Below, piece by piece: positions 8,844-17,743 of a DNA stretch of 64,000 nucleotides. Positions within the stretch are counted from its first letter, which is position 1, and each line of letters begins with the position of its first letter. This DNA comes from Haloarcula pelagica (GTDB lineage: Archaea > Halobacteriota > Halobacteria > Halobacteriales > Haloarculaceae), in assembly GCF_030127105.1 (NCBI RefSeq), contig NZ_CP126161.1:3286001-3350000 (forward strand). Direction: 5' to 3'. Under the pieces are notes generated by a model, which was not told the origin of the DNA, searched no databases, and saw only the letters and a list, made by a program, of their open reading frames with translations. The translations under genes and the position numbers were made by a program.

Positions 8844-9699
8844 AACTGTCCCCGACGCCGACAGGGAGTCGACGGCAGGAACCGAGACAGCGACGGAGGA
8901 CGGACCCGCCGTCGAGAGCGCCGCCATCGACGCGCCGCTGCTGGAAGTCGACGGCCTCCGCAAGGAGTTCGGGGGCGTGACCGCGGTCGACGACGCCTCC
9001 TTCGCCGTCGAACCCGGTGCGCTGACCGGCCTGATCGGGCCAAACGGCGCCGGCAAGTCGACGACGTTCAACTGCATCACCGGCGCACATACGCCGACCG
9101 ACGGCACCGTCCGGTTCGACGGACAGGACATCACAGGCCTCCCGCCCTACGAGATCGCACAGCGCGGGCTGGTCCGGACGTTCCAGATCGCCCGCGAACT
9201 CTCCGAGATGACGGTCCTGGAGAACGTCATGCTCGCCCCGCCCGGCCAGGTCGGCGAGTCGGCGCTGCGGGCCGTGGTGCCGGGCCTCCGCGGCGGTGTC
9301 GAACGCGACGAGCGCGAGGTCGTCGAGCGGGCCTGGGAGACGCTGGACTTCTTCGAGATCGACCACCTCGCCCACGAGAACGCCGGCAACCTCTCGGGCG
9401 GCCAGCGGAAACTGCTGGAGATGGCTCGCGTCCTGATGACCGACCCGGAGATGGTCCTGCTGGACGAACCGCTGGCCGGCGTCAACCCCACGCTGGAGGA
9501 GAAACTGCTCGAACGCATCCACGACCTCCGGGAGGACGGCCTGACCTTCCTCCTGGTCGAGCACGACATGGACGTGATCATGAACCACTGTGAACATATC
9601 ATCGTCATGCACCAGGGGAGCGTCCTGGCCGAGGGCGACGCCGAGACGATCCGGTCCGACGAGCGTGTACTCGACGCCTACCTGGGAGGTGACGTATGA
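8836..9699 (+). CDS. livG: Branched-chain amino-acid type ABC transporter ATP-binding protein
   Basis: A 287-aa LivG-type ATPase. Walker A is GPNGAGKST (68-76), the signature is LSGGQRKLLEMARVL, Walker B is MVLLDEPLAGVNP, and the switch His lies in LVEHDMD. The first 33 residues are an acidic extension before the conserved LEVDGLRKEFGG. I chose the ATG at 8836, preceded by a good ribosome-binding site (GGGAGGTGAGG); a GTG at 8827 is possible. The gene begins inside the last codons of livM. Confidence 0.94.
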   Translation: MSETVPDADRESTAGTETATEDGPAVESAAIDAPLLEVDGLRKEFGGVTAVDDASFAVEPGALTGLIGPNGAGKSTTFNCITGAHTPTDGTVRFDGQDITGLPPYEIAQRGLVRTFQIARELSEMTVLENVMLAPPGQVGESALRAVVPGLRGGVERDEREVVERAWETLDFFEIDHLAHENAGNLSGGQRKLLEMARVLMTDPEMVLLDEPLAGVNPTLEEKLLERIHDLREDGLTFLLVEHDMDVIMNHCEHIIVMHQGSVLAEGDAETIRSDERVLDAYLGGDV

Positions 9700-10451
9700 G
9701 TCCCAGCGCCCAGCGGTCGACAGAGGTCGAGCTACCGGACCCTGCCGAGAGCCTCCTCTCGGTTCGGGACCTGGACGCCGGCTACGGCGACCTCCAGGTG
9801 CTCTCGGACGTGGACATGGATGTCGGCGACGGCGAGTACGTCGTCATCGTCGGCCCCAACGGCGCCGGCAAGTCGACCGTGATGAAGTCGGTTTTCGGGC
9901 TCACGACGTACATGGGCGGACAGGTCGTCTTCGACGGCCTCAACATCGAGCAACTACGGCCCGACCAGATCATCCACGAGGGGATCGGCTACGTCCCACA
10001 GAGCGACAACGTCTTCGAGACGCTCTCGATCCGGGAGAACTTAGAGATGGGTGCGTACATCCTCGATTCGGTCCCCGAAGATCGGATCGAGGCCGTCTAC
10101 GACCGGTTTCCGATCCTTCGTGAGCGGTCCCAAAAGAAAGCCGGGACACTCTCGGGCGGCCAGCGCCAGATGCTCGCGATGGGCCGGGCACTGATGCTCG
10201 ATCCGGACCTCCTCCTGCTGGACGAGCCCTCGGCCGGCCTCGCGCCCGACCTCGTCGAGGAGATGTTCGATCGCATCGACGAGATCAACGCCGACGGAAC
10301 GTCGGTCCTGATGGTCGAACAGAACGCGAAGGAAGCGCTGCGCCGGTGTGACCGGGGGTACGTCCTCGTCCAGGGCCAGAACCGCTACCAGGACACCGGC
10401 GAGACGCTGCTGAACGATCAGCAGGTCCGCCAGGAGTTCCTGGGCGGCTGA
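9696..10451 (+). CDS. livF: Branched-chain amino-acid type ABC transporter ATP-binding protein
   Basis: A 251-aa LivF-type ATPase, second motor subunit of the transporter. Walker A is GPNGAGKST (53-61), the signature LSGGQRQMLAMGRAL, Walker B DLLLLDEPSAGLAP, and the switch region LMVEQNAKEALRRCDRGYVL is typical of LivF rather than LivG. It overlaps the livG stop by four bases and has a GGGAGGTGA ribosome-binding site. It ends 34 bases from the convergent binding-protein gene. Confidence 0.94.
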   Translation: MSPSAQRSTEVELPDPAESLLSVRDLDAGYGDLQVLSDVDMDVGDGEYVVIVGPNGAGKSTVMKSVFGLTTYMGGQVVFDGLNIEQLRPDQIIHEGIGYVPQSDNVFETLSIRENLEMGAYILDSVPEDRIEAVYDRFPILRERSQKKAGTLSGGQRQMLAMGRALMLDPDLLLLDEPSAGLAPDLVEEMFDRIDEINADGTSVLMVEQNAKEALRRCDRGYVLVQGQNRYQDTGETLLNDQQVRQEFLGG

Positions 10452-10484
10452 TCGGCGGTCGTAAAAATTCGGCTGCGTACCGTT

Positions 10485-11900
10485 CTACTGACTCAGCGCG
10501 CTGTTGAGCTGGGACGTGTAGGAGGACTGCTGGGACTCGAAGCCGATCTGGTTGAGCACCGAGCCGCCGGCCTCCTGAAAGGCCGTCGCGAAGCTCTCCT
10601 GGAGCGCCTGGCCGTAGCTGTTGTTGAGATACAGCGTCGCGGCCGTCGACGCACCGAGTTCCTCGGTAGCGACCTGGGCGAGTACCTGGCCCTGGAGCGC
10701 GTCGCTCGGGGGCGTGCGGAACAGGTAGTCGTCGTCCTCCAGCGAGGTGATCGCCGGCGAGGTCGAGGCCGGCGAGCAGGCGACGACGCTGTTGTTGACC
10801 AGGACGTTGTTGGCGACCTGGATCGTCGACTCGGAGCTTGCGGCCCCGGTGATCATCGGGTAGCCGGCGCTCACCAGGGAGTTCGCGGCCTCGATGGCCG
10901 CCTGGGCGCGGGACTGGGTGTCACCCACCTGCGTGTCGAACGTGAAGTCGACCTCGCCCTCTAGCTGGCGGGCCGGCAGGAGCGCGGCGTCCCGGATCGC
11001 GACGCCCAGCGGCCCGAGGTCGCCGGTCTCGGGCTGGAGGACGCCCAGTCGGACGGTCCGCCCGCTGTCGGAGCCACTCGCCGACGGTTCGGGCTGTGGG
11101 ATGTCACCCGAGCCACCGAAGTCGATGGTCTGTTGGGTCTCGTACCCGTCCATGGTGAACCCGAAGACCTGGTAGCGCGCGGAGGTGATGTCGCCGTTCT
11201 CGTCGAAGTTGACGTTGCTGGACGCCCCCTCGTAATTGATGTTCTCGCCCGCTGCGGCGGCCTCGATGGCCGCGGGAAGCTCCGACGGGCCGTAGCTCGT
11301 CCCGCCGGGGTTGGCGACCACGCGCATGTGGTCACGGATGGCTTCCCCGTCGTTCTCGCCGGCCATGACGTTCGCGAGGATCTGGACCGCGCTGGCGTCG
11401 TAGGCCTGTGCGGTGAAGACGCCGGGCTGGTCGTAGTCGAACTCGGAGGTGAACAGGTCGGCGAAGGTCTCCTGTCCGGGCCCGGAGGAGGTCGGAGCCG
11501 TCCCCATCACGTTGGACATGTCGTTACCGACGTTGCCCGGCAGATCCGCCGACTGGAGGCCGTCGGTCACCAGGATGTCGACATCGTCGTCGTCGTAATC
11601 GGAGTAGTAGTCCTTGAACAGCTGGACACCGCTCTGGGGATACCCCACGACGATGAGCACGTCGGGGCCGACGGAACTCCCGCCGTCACCGCCGTCGCCG
11701 CCGCCACCGTCACCGCCGTCGCCGCTGCCGCCATCACCGCTGCCGCCGTCACCGCCGTCACCGCCGTCACCACTGCCGCCGTCGCCACCACTGCCGCCGT
11801 CGGCCTGTTCGGTCGTACAGCCCGACAGCCCCACGATGCCGAGGGAGCCGAGCGCACCGGTTCGCTTCAGGAACGTTCGTCGACTGCTGTCACGAGACAT
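10485..11900 (-). CDS. Branched-chain amino-acid type ABC substrate-binding lipoprotein, halves in permuted order
   Basis: A 471-aa exported lipoprotein: Tat motif RRTFLKR (7-13), lipobox LSGC with Cys28, and a Gly/Asp/Ser linker (33-77). The body is a LivJ-type periplasmic-binding fold, but the order is unusual. The segment that normally follows the middle of the protein (GPDVLIVVGYPQSG, 78 onward, to QTIDFGG, 263) comes first; then a second linker (IPQPEPSASGSDSG); and the usual N-terminal strand VRLGVLQPETGDLGPLG begins only at 283, with the protein ending at SALSQ, where a normal LivJ would continue into the first segment. The start at 11900 is set by the Tat signal; the open frame runs further upstream into thyX. 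It faces the liv operon tail to tail. Confidence 0.88.
   Translation of the reverse strand: MSRDSSRRTFLKRTGALGSLGIVGLSGCTTEQADGGSGGDGGSGDGGDGGDGGSGDGGSGDGGDGGGGDGGDGGSSVGPDVLIVVGYPQSGVQLFKDYYSDYDDDDVDILVTDGLQSADLPGNVGNDMSNVMGTAPTSSGPGQETFADLFTSEFDYDQPGVFTAQAYDASAVQILANVMAGENDGEAIRDHMRVVANPGGTSYGPSELPAAIEAAAAGENINYEGASSNVNFDENGDITSARYQVFGFTMDGYETQQTIDFGGSGDIPQPEPSASGSDSGRTVRLGVLQPETGDLGPLGVAIRDAALLPARQLEGEVDFTFDTQVGDTQSRAQAAIEAANSLVSAGYPMITGAASSESTIQVANNVLVNNSVVACSPASTSPAITSLEDDDYLFRTPPSDALQGQVLAQVATEELGASTAATLYLNNSYGQALQESFATAFQEAGGSVLNQIGFESQQSSYTSQLNSALSQ
11670..11804 (-). repeat. Gly/Asp/Ser-coding short tandem repeats
   Basis: This stretch codes residues 33-77 of the binding lipoprotein, units of GDGG and GSGDGG repeated many times. 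On the plus strand it reads as alternating CCGCCGTC and ACCGCC units. Linkers like this are common after haloarchaeal lipoboxes and hold the domain away from the membrane; the DNA repeat itself is a likely spot for slippage or recombination. Confidence 0.85.
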
Positions 11901-11998
11901 ATTCACCCGTGGTTGTACCCCAACGTAGAAATATGTTGTCTGTCGACCAACGGTGTCCGGCCCCGAGACGGTCCGGATCGGTCGGTTGGGTCCTGTCG

Positions 11999-12742
11999 CT
12001 ACGGTGCCAGACGGTTCTTCCGGTTTTTCATGTGTTCCTCGTAGTGGGCGAAGGTGATCGGGCACCAGTCGGCCGCGAGATCGAGCAGTTCCTCCGTCAG
12101 GGTGCGAATCTCCCACTGTGCATCGGCGGCGGCGCGCATGTCGGCCACGTGCATCAACATCCGGGCGTTCATCGACATGACGATGTTCACCTTCGTGCCG
12201 ATCGGGAGGACGAAGCGGGCGTCCTCGGGGGGCATCCCCAGGTCCAGCAGTTCCTGGTAGGACTCGACGGCGTGTTCGATTGTGTCGTTGAACACCTCGG
12301 TGCGGCGTTCGACAGTCTCCTCGTCGACATCGCCCGTCTTCTGGTTACGCCCCACCCAGTCCGGGTCGGTCGCCGACGGAGGCGTGACGACGAGTTCCCC
12401 TTCGCGCACGTCCTCGGGGTCGACATCGTCGAAGGCGACGTACCGCATCGACTGTACGTCGAACGAGACGTGCCGGTGGCGCGTGATCTGTGCCATACAC
12501 GAGCGGGAGACACCCTTCACGGCGAAGGTGATCTGTGGGTGTTCGAACGGACCGAAGTGGCCGTGGTCAAGCAGGTGGCCGATCAGCGTCTCCTTTTTCG
12601 CCTCGATATCGTCGCCCTCGACAGTCTCCATCGTCGCCTCGAAGGATTGCCCGCCGACGAACTCCCCGCTGTAGTCGTTGCGGGCCCCCTTGCAGACGAG
12701 TTCCTCCGGATCAGCCGTCGCTTCCAGCAGCGTGACTTCCAT
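11999..12742 (-). CDS. thyX: Flavin-dependent thymidylate synthase ThyX
   Basis: ThyX makes dTMP from dUMP using methylene-tetrahydrofolate and reduced FAD. The 247-aa protein has the ThyX signature RHRHVSFDVQSMRY (88-101), with the RHR and SxR residues for FAD and dUMP binding, and the phosphate-site segment FVLPIGTKVNIVMSMNARML. I chose the ATG at 12742 (MEVTLLEATADPEE), where homology begins; the frame stays open 27 codons further. No thyA is in the window. The gene lies upstream of, and on the same strand as, the binding lipoprotein, 98 bases apart. Confidence 0.95.
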   Translation of the reverse strand: MEVTLLEATADPEELVCKGARNDYSGEFVGGQSFEATMETVEGDDIEAKKETLIGHLLDHGHFGPFEHPQITFAVKGVSRSCMAQITRHRHVSFDVQSMRYVAFDDVDPEDVREGELVVTPPSATDPDWVGRNQKTGDVDEETVERRTEVFNDTIEHAVESYQELLDLGMPPEDARFVLPIGTKVNIVMSMNARMLMHVADMRAAADAQWEIRTLTEELLDLAADWCPITFAHYEEHMKNRKNRLAP

Positions 12743-12813
12743 ACCGGACGGGAACACCCGAACGGGATAATTCTTTCCGGGTGGACTTTCGGGGTGGCGC
12801 GTCTGTCTCCTGT

Positions 12814-13326
12814 ATGGATCCATCGACGCTGTCGAGCCTGGGTGCGATCGTCGTGTTGCTGGCCGCGAGCGCGTTCTTCTCGAGCAGCGAGACCGCGCTG
12901 TTTACCGTCTCACGGGAGTCGCTGACCGCCGTGGCCGAGTCCGATCCCCGCGCCGCGGCAGCACTGGACGTGCTCGCCGACCCACACCGACTGCTCGTGA
13001 CGATCCTGGTCGGGAACAACGTCGTCAACATCGCCGTCTCCAGTCTCCTGACGGCGCTGTTGGTCGAACGGGTCCAGTCGAGCGTCGCGGTCGTGGTCAC
13101 GACAGTCGTCGCCAGCAGCGTCATCCTGATCGCCGGCGAGATCGTCCCGAAGTCCTACGGTCTCGGGCACGCGGACTCCTACGCGCTACGGGTCGTTCGT
13201 CCGCTCCGGTACGTCGAACTCCTCCTGTATCCGGCGGTCGCCGCGTTCGACCTGCTGACCAGGCAGATCACCGAACGGCTCGGCGGCCAGCAGGCCATCG
13301 AGCGTCCCTACGAGGACGACGGCTAG
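12814..13326 (+). CDS. CNNM (DUF21) transmembrane domain protein without CBS domains
   Basis: A 170-aa membrane protein that matches only the CNNM/DUF21 domain of the CorC/HlyC family: FFSSSETALFTVSRESL near residues 22-38, then LVTILVGNNVVNIAVSSLLTALL, then IAGEIVPKSYG. Full-length relatives continue with a CBS pair and a CorC-HlyC domain and are linked to Mg2+/Co2+ export or Na+ exchange. Here the protein stops soon after the third segment, four bases before the next gene's end. This may be a genuine short form or a truncated gene; the clean start and stop favour a short form. A GTG at 12781 is an alternative start. Confidence 0.8.
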   Translation: MDPSTLSSLGAIVVLLAASAFFSSSETALFTVSRESLTAVAESDPRAAAALDVLADPHRLLVTILVGNNVVNIAVSSLLTALLVERVQSSVAVVVTTVVASSVILIAGEIVPKSYGLGHADSYALRVVRPLRYVELLLYPAVAAFDLLTRQITERLGGQQAIERPYEDDG

Positions 13327-13329
13327 GGG

Positions 13330-14886
13330 TCAGCGGAGGCGTCCGCCCGCTCGCTCGATCACGCCGCGAACCCACCGGCCCGCGCCCCGGAGAGTGAACC
13401 GCGACCAGTAGCACTCGACGCTCCCCCAGGTCAGGCCGGTCCCGACCGCGACCGCGGCGAACGCGAGGTCGCTGAACCGGACCCAGGAGGGCGCGACGTA
13501 CAGCAGTCCGTTGGCGACAAGCGGCGGGACGACGCCCTTGAGCGCCAGCCAGAACTGCTCGTCGACGGACCGATCCGCGCCCGAGACGCTCTCGGCCGCG
13601 CCTGCGTCGACCCGTTCGACGACCGTGGTGGCGTTCTCATCGCTGTCGCTGACCGCCCGCCGGTAGGGCGCGGCCGGGCCGCCGGCGCTCTCGTCGCCGG
13701 TACCCAGCCGTTCCACGTCGTAGGGCATCCCCACGTCGGCCGACCAGACGACCGTGTTCTCCGGGCCGATCTCCGCGACCCGGTCGCCGTGGGAGTCGAC
13801 GACGAACGTGTTGCCGTCGGGGAGCCGGTCGGCGTCGCGGGGCCACTGGAGCCGGACATCCCGCCAGGTCCAGGTGCGTTCCCACCCCTGTCCGGTGCGG
13901 TGGTACTCGACGATCCGGCCGTTCTCGGAGTCGGCGACCAGGACGCTGGGGCCGCCCAGTCGCGGCGGGACGTAGTCGGGATTGTGCTGTTCGTAGAGGA
14001 CGCTGTGGTCGCCGTCGGTCCCCAGCGTCGCGTCCGCGTCGACGGCCCACTCTCCCCCAGTGCGTTCGAGGAAGATCACCTCGTCCATGTTCCGCGGGCT
14101 GACCATGATCCGGCCGTCAGCGAGCAGTTCCACGTCGTTGATGTGAGTCCAGTCGCCGGCCTGACCGCCGGCCGAGCGGTCGTAGTGGTCGGCCGCGCTC
14201 CAGCGCCACGCGACTTCTCCGTCGCGGGTGTCGACGGCGTAGACGCCGTCGTTGACGATGTCCGCGATCACGATGTGTGTCTCGTTGATCCGGTCCACGT
14301 CGTGCCAGCGGGCCGAGTACAGCCGCGGGGTGAGTTCGCTGTAGACCGTCTCCTGGGCGCCGGTCGTGAGGTTGACGCGGTTGACGACGTTGCGCGTGCA
14401 GGGCTCGCCGCCGACCGGTTCGCAGATCTCGTTGCCGTAGTGGTTGGCGGCGACGTACTCGACGGTGTAGCGGGTGCCCGGGACCGGGTCCACGTCGAAG
14501 TACACGCGATAACTGTCGTCGTAGTACACGAGTGTCCCGTTCGGGAGAAACGCGGCCAGTTCGGCCCGCTCGTCGGTGACGTAGAAACCCTGCGTGGCGA
14601 CGACAGAGAGGTTCCGATCGGTCCGGGCGACGGCCCGGGAGACTCTCGCGGTCGACCAGTTCGTTCCCCGGACGCCGCCGTCTCGTGCCCGGTCGAACCG
14701 CGATTCGAGGTCGACGTTCAGCCGGCCGGTCGTGCGGACGGTCCCGTCGTCTCCCGTCGGGGCTGCCTGGGCGTTCGAGCCAGCACCGAGCCCCTCTGTG
14801 GTCCCGTAGCTGTAGCCGACGGCGGAGACGGCCAACAGGAGAACGGAGACGAAGAGTACACGGACGACGCGGCGTCGACGGCTCAT
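13330..14886 (-). CDS. Arylsulfotransferase-like (ASST) membrane-anchored beta-propeller protein
   Basis: A 518-aa protein with an N-terminal signal anchor (residues 8-28) and a beta-propeller body resembling the ASST arylsulfotransferase family: repeated strands such as WHDVDRINETHIVIADIVNDGVYAVD and WTHINDVELLADGRIMVSPRNMDEV (each seen in part), the central EQHNPDY with a candidate His, and DADRLPDGNTFVVDSHGDRV. A hydrophobic segment near 450-490 suggests a second anchor. Bacterial ASST transfers sulfate between phenols via His; whether this one does so is unknown. It is convergent with the CNNM gene, three bases apart. Confidence 0.75.
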   Translation of the reverse strand: MSRRRRVVRVLFVSVLLLAVSAVGYSYGTTEGLGAGSNAQAAPTGDDGTVRTTGRLNVDLESRFDRARDGGVRGTNWSTARVSRAVARTDRNLSVVATQGFYVTDERAELAAFLPNGTLVYYDDSYRVYFDVDPVPGTRYTVEYVAANHYGNEICEPVGGEPCTRNVVNRVNLTTGAQETVYSELTPRLYSARWHDVDRINETHIVIADIVNDGVYAVDTRDGEVAWRWSAADHYDRSAGGQAGDWTHINDVELLADGRIMVSPRNMDEVIFLERTGGEWAVDADATLGTDGDHSVLYEQHNPDYVPPRLGGPSVLVADSENGRIVEYHRTGQGWERTWTWRDVRLQWPRDADRLPDGNTFVVDSHGDRVAEIGPENTVVWSADVGMPYDVERLGTGDESAGGPAAPYRRAVSDSDENATTVVERVDAGAAESVSGADRSVDEQFWLALKGVVPPLVANGLLYVAPSWVRFSDLAFAAVAVGTGLTWGSVECYWSRFTLRGAGRWVRGVIERAGGRLR

Positions 14887-14949
14887 CTACGTAGTCGCAT
14901 GCGGGTCCGAGTAAAGGGTCTTGTGTCGCTTGTACCAGTGACCGACCGC

Positions 14950-15135
14950 TCAGTTCTCGTCCCACTCGGCGCGACACTGCTCGTCACAGAAGTGCGCTGT
15001 CTGGACGTTCCCGTCTTCGACCCAGGTCGTGACGCGATGGGTGACTTCGTTCGCGATGGCGTCGCCACACACCGCGCAGTTGGGTGCCTCGTCCTCGTCG
15101 ATATCTTCGTGGTGATCCGATGTCGGGTCGACCAT
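14950..15135 (-). CDS. Small zinc-binding protein, two CxxC-type pairs
   Basis: A 61-aa acidic protein with NCAVCGDAI near residue 19 and HFCDEQCRAEW near 48, a CxxC plus CxxxC arrangement that resembles TRASH or treble-clef zinc sites. Such one-domain proteins are common in haloarchaea (I believe this group is called DUF7576, unverified) and their role is not known. A TATA-like box (ATTAAG near 15161-15168 on the minus strand) about 29 bases upstream fits a leaderless transcript. It is divergent from the CPBP gene. Confidence 0.8.
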   Translation of the reverse strand: MVDPTSDHHEDIDEDEAPNCAVCGDAIANEVTHRVTTWVEDGNVQTAHFCDEQCRAEWDEN

Positions 15136-15238
15136 CGTATCTGAGCGTCGGCGCCACCCTACTTAATCCCACATATCCGTCCCGAACACTTGGGCGGTCA
15201 CCGGGAGTGAGCGGCCGTGGTACATGTCGGCACATATG

Positions 15239-15245
15239 TATTTAT
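15239..15245 (+). promoter_or_regulatory. TATA box of the CPBP protease gene
   Basis: TATTTAT is centred 29 bases before the ATG at 15271, the usual spacing for a leaderless haloarchaeal transcript. It supports that ATG over an in-frame GTG at 15217, which lies upstream of the box. Confidence 0.6.
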
Positions 15246-15270
15246 CTCGTCGACGCGCGTCCTCTCCAGT

Positions 15271-16314
15271 ATGACTCTCGGAAGATACGTCTGGAGCGAT
15301 GCGGAGAACCGGGCTCGAACCCCGGTTCGCCTCGTGGTCGGATTCGCCGTGATCGCACTCGTCGCTGTGGTCGGAACTGTCGCGGCCGAACTCTCACTGA
15401 GTATCCTGTGGCCATCGGTCCCCTTCGTGTACTACCTCATCGGGACGACGCTCGGTCTGGGGGTGGGGGCACTGGTCGGTGTCGGTGTCGTCGCTCGGTA
15501 TATCGACAGACGGTCCCTGATAGGCTACGGACTCCGAGGGAGTCGGGCCTGGTGGCGAGATCTGGGTGTCGGTATCGCCCTCGCAACGACAGCCGTGGCT
15601 GTCGGAGTCGGTATCGGACTGGTGAGTGGGTGGGCTATCGTCACGGACACAATCGTTGCGGCGTCGGGCGGGTTCGTGCTAGCGATGCTCGCCTCCCTCG
15701 CGCTGTTCGCGATCGTCGGACTCTACGAGGAACTTGTCGTACGCGGGTTCGTGCTCACGAACATCGCCGAGGGTCTCGTGGGATACGGTTCGGCAGTTGC
15801 GGCCACTGTCGCTGTCGTGGCTTCGAGCCTCCTGTTCGGCGCCATCCACCTGGCGAACGCGAACGCGTCTCCCGTCGCGGTGGCCGGGGTCGCTGTCATC
15901 GCCATCACACTCGGGGTGAGTTACGTGCTGACCGGACGGCTCGGACTCGCTGTCGGATTCCACGCCGCCTGGAACACGGCGATGGGTGTCCTGTTTGGAT
16001 ACCCAGTAAGCGGCTTCGAGGCGCCTGCTAGCGTCTTTGTCGTAGATTCGATCGGCCCCGCGATCTGGACCGGCGGCGCGTTCGGTCCCGAGGCCGGCCT
16101 GCTGGGTGTGCTCGCGGCGGCCGTCGGACTCGTGGGAGTCGTCGCCTACGCCAGACTCGTCGAGGGACGGGTCGGCATCCATCCCGATCTATTCACTGCC
16201 GAACTTCGCGGAGGGAGTGAGGAGAGCAGTCCCGTCGAGAACATCCGGGGAGAGAGGCCGACCGACGGAGACCTGACTGTCAGTTACGAGTCGGGCGTGG
16301 ATTCGAATCGATAA
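15271..16314 (+). CDS. CPBP family intramembrane metalloprotease
   Basis: A 347-aa polytopic protein with the three CPBP/Abi motifs: LYEELVVRGFVL (the EExxxR pair), SSLLFGAIHLAN (first catalytic His) and LAVGFHAAWNTAMG (second His and Asn). The family cleaves substrates within the membrane; eukaryotic members process CAAX proteins, prokaryotic ones serve in bacteriocin immunity and signalling, and haloarchaeal substrates are unknown. The C-terminal 45 residues after the last membrane segment are hydrophilic and acidic. Confidence 0.9.
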   Translation: MTLGRYVWSDAENRARTPVRLVVGFAVIALVAVVGTVAAELSLSILWPSVPFVYYLIGTTLGLGVGALVGVGVVARYIDRRSLIGYGLRGSRAWWRDLGVGIALATTAVAVGVGIGLVSGWAIVTDTIVAASGGFVLAMLASLALFAIVGLYEELVVRGFVLTNIAEGLVGYGSAVAATVAVVASSLLFGAIHLANANASPVAVAGVAVIAITLGVSYVLTGRLGLAVGFHAAWNTAMGVLFGYPVSGFEAPASVFVVDSIGPAIWTGGAFGPEAGLLGVLAAAVGLVGVVAYARLVEGRVGIHPDLFTAELRGGSEESSPVENIRGERPTDGDLTVSYESGVDSNR

Positions 16315-16341
16315 CCGCGCGGGAGTTCCACCGGTGCCGGG

Positions 16342-17523
16342 TCAGCGATCTCTGGTAACACTCTCGCCCGGCGTCGTCGTCGCCCCGGTCGAGAGCACGA
16401 CGCCGGCGTTGAGGCTCGTGTTGATCGCCGTCTTGACTCCGTCGCCGGCGACGACACCGAACTTCCGTCGCCCGGTCGACACTCGTTCTCCTTTCACCGT
16501 CATCCGCACGTCGGCCCCGTCGTGGCGGAGGTTCGCCACCTGCGTGCTGGCGCCGAAGTTGACATCGGTGCCGAGGACGCTGTCACCCACGTAGGAGACG
16601 TGCGGGACGTTCGAATCCCGACCGACGACCGAGTTCTTGATCTCGACGCCGTGGCCGATATGAGCGTTCTCGGAGAGCAACGTCGCACCGCGAACGTAGG
16701 CATTGGGACCGACCGTCGCGCCCGAGCGGAGCAGTGCCGGCCCCTCGATCACGACGCCGGGTTCGACGACGGCGCCCTCCTCGACGACGACGGTCCCCCG
16801 GAGGTCGGCGTCACCGCGAACGTCGCCGTCGATCCGGCGGTCCATCGCGGCCAGTTTCCACTCGTTCGCCGCCAGCAGTTCCCAGGGGCGGCCAACGTCG
16901 AGCCAGCGGTCGACCTCCACGGCGGTGACGGTCTGTTCCGCGATGACCCTCGCGAGCACGTCGGTGATCTCGCGCTCGTCACGGTCGCTGAGTGGTACCT
17001 CTAGCCACTCCCTCGCTTCGGCCGGGAACACGTACGCGCCGGCGTTCGCCAGGTCCGTCGGCGGATCGGCGGGCTTTTCGACGATGTCGGTGACGGTGTC
17101 GCCCTCGGTCGAGAGGACGCCGTAGTTGCTCGGATCGTCGACCCGGTAGGCCGCCACGGACGGCGCCGCGTCGAACAGCGCGGTCAGGCTCGCCTCGTCG
17201 TAGAGGTTGTCGCCGTTGAGGACGGCGAAGGGGCCGTCGATGTACTCGCTGGCCGCGTCGACCGCGTCGGCCGTCCCGAGTTGCTCCGTCTGGACGGCGA
17301 ACGACACCGGCACACCGCCGTAGCTGTCCCCGAAGTACGAGCGCACGTCGTCGGCCTCGTACCCGACGACGAAGATCAGTTCGTCGGCGCCGGCGGCGAT
17401 CGCCGTATCCGCCGTGTGTGCCACGAGCGGGCGGTCGGCGACCGGGAGCATCGGCTTCGGCGTGTTGGCCGTCAGCGGCCGCATCCGGGTCCCTTCGCCG
17501 GCTGCCAGAATCACTGCTTGCAT
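16342..17523 (-). CDS. glmU: Bifunctional sugar-1-phosphate nucleotidyltransferase / acetyltransferase, GlmU-like
   Basis: The 393-aa protein has two domains. Residues 1-235 are a nucleotidyltransferase (LAAGEGTRMRPLTANTPKPML at 6-26, in parts; VLNGDNLYD as metal site; EKPADPPTDLANAGAYVF). Residues 240-385 are a left-handed beta-helix of hexapeptide repeats (DADLRGTVVVEEGAVVEPGVVIEG and on, then VNFGASTQVANLRHDG). This is the architecture of archaeal GlmU-type enzymes, which acetylate glucosamine-1-phosphate and charge the sugar with UTP or dTTP for surface glycans. It is the convergent neighbour of the CPBP gene. Confidence 0.87.
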   Translation of the reverse strand: MQAVILAAGEGTRMRPLTANTPKPMLPVADRPLVAHTADTAIAAGADELIFVVGYEADDVRSYFGDSYGGVPVSFAVQTEQLGTADAVDAASEYIDGPFAVLNGDNLYDEASLTALFDAAPSVAAYRVDDPSNYGVLSTEGDTVTDIVEKPADPPTDLANAGAYVFPAEAREWLEVPLSDRDEREITDVLARVIAEQTVTAVEVDRWLDVGRPWELLAANEWKLAAMDRRIDGDVRGDADLRGTVVVEEGAVVEPGVVIEGPALLRSGATVGPNAYVRGATLLSENAHIGHGVEIKNSVVGRDSNVPHVSYVGDSVLGTDVNFGASTQVANLRHDGADVRMTVKGERVSTGRRKFGVVAGDGVKTAINTSLNAGVVLSTGATTTPGESVTRDR

Positions 17524-17638
17524 ACGGGGCGACTCGCCCGGTCATCGAAAATAGCTGTCGCTCCCTGACGACCCGTCTGGCGTGAGTCGGCGGCCTGGAC
17601 CGGACCTGTCGGTCGGCGGTCGACGCCTCGTGAGAATG

Positions 17639-17743
<105 letters not shown>

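Noticed and set aside
11133-12044. Long plus-strand frame antisense to the binding lipoprotein
   Set aside because: It is a product of codon bias opposite the Gly/Asp repeats, with no homology.
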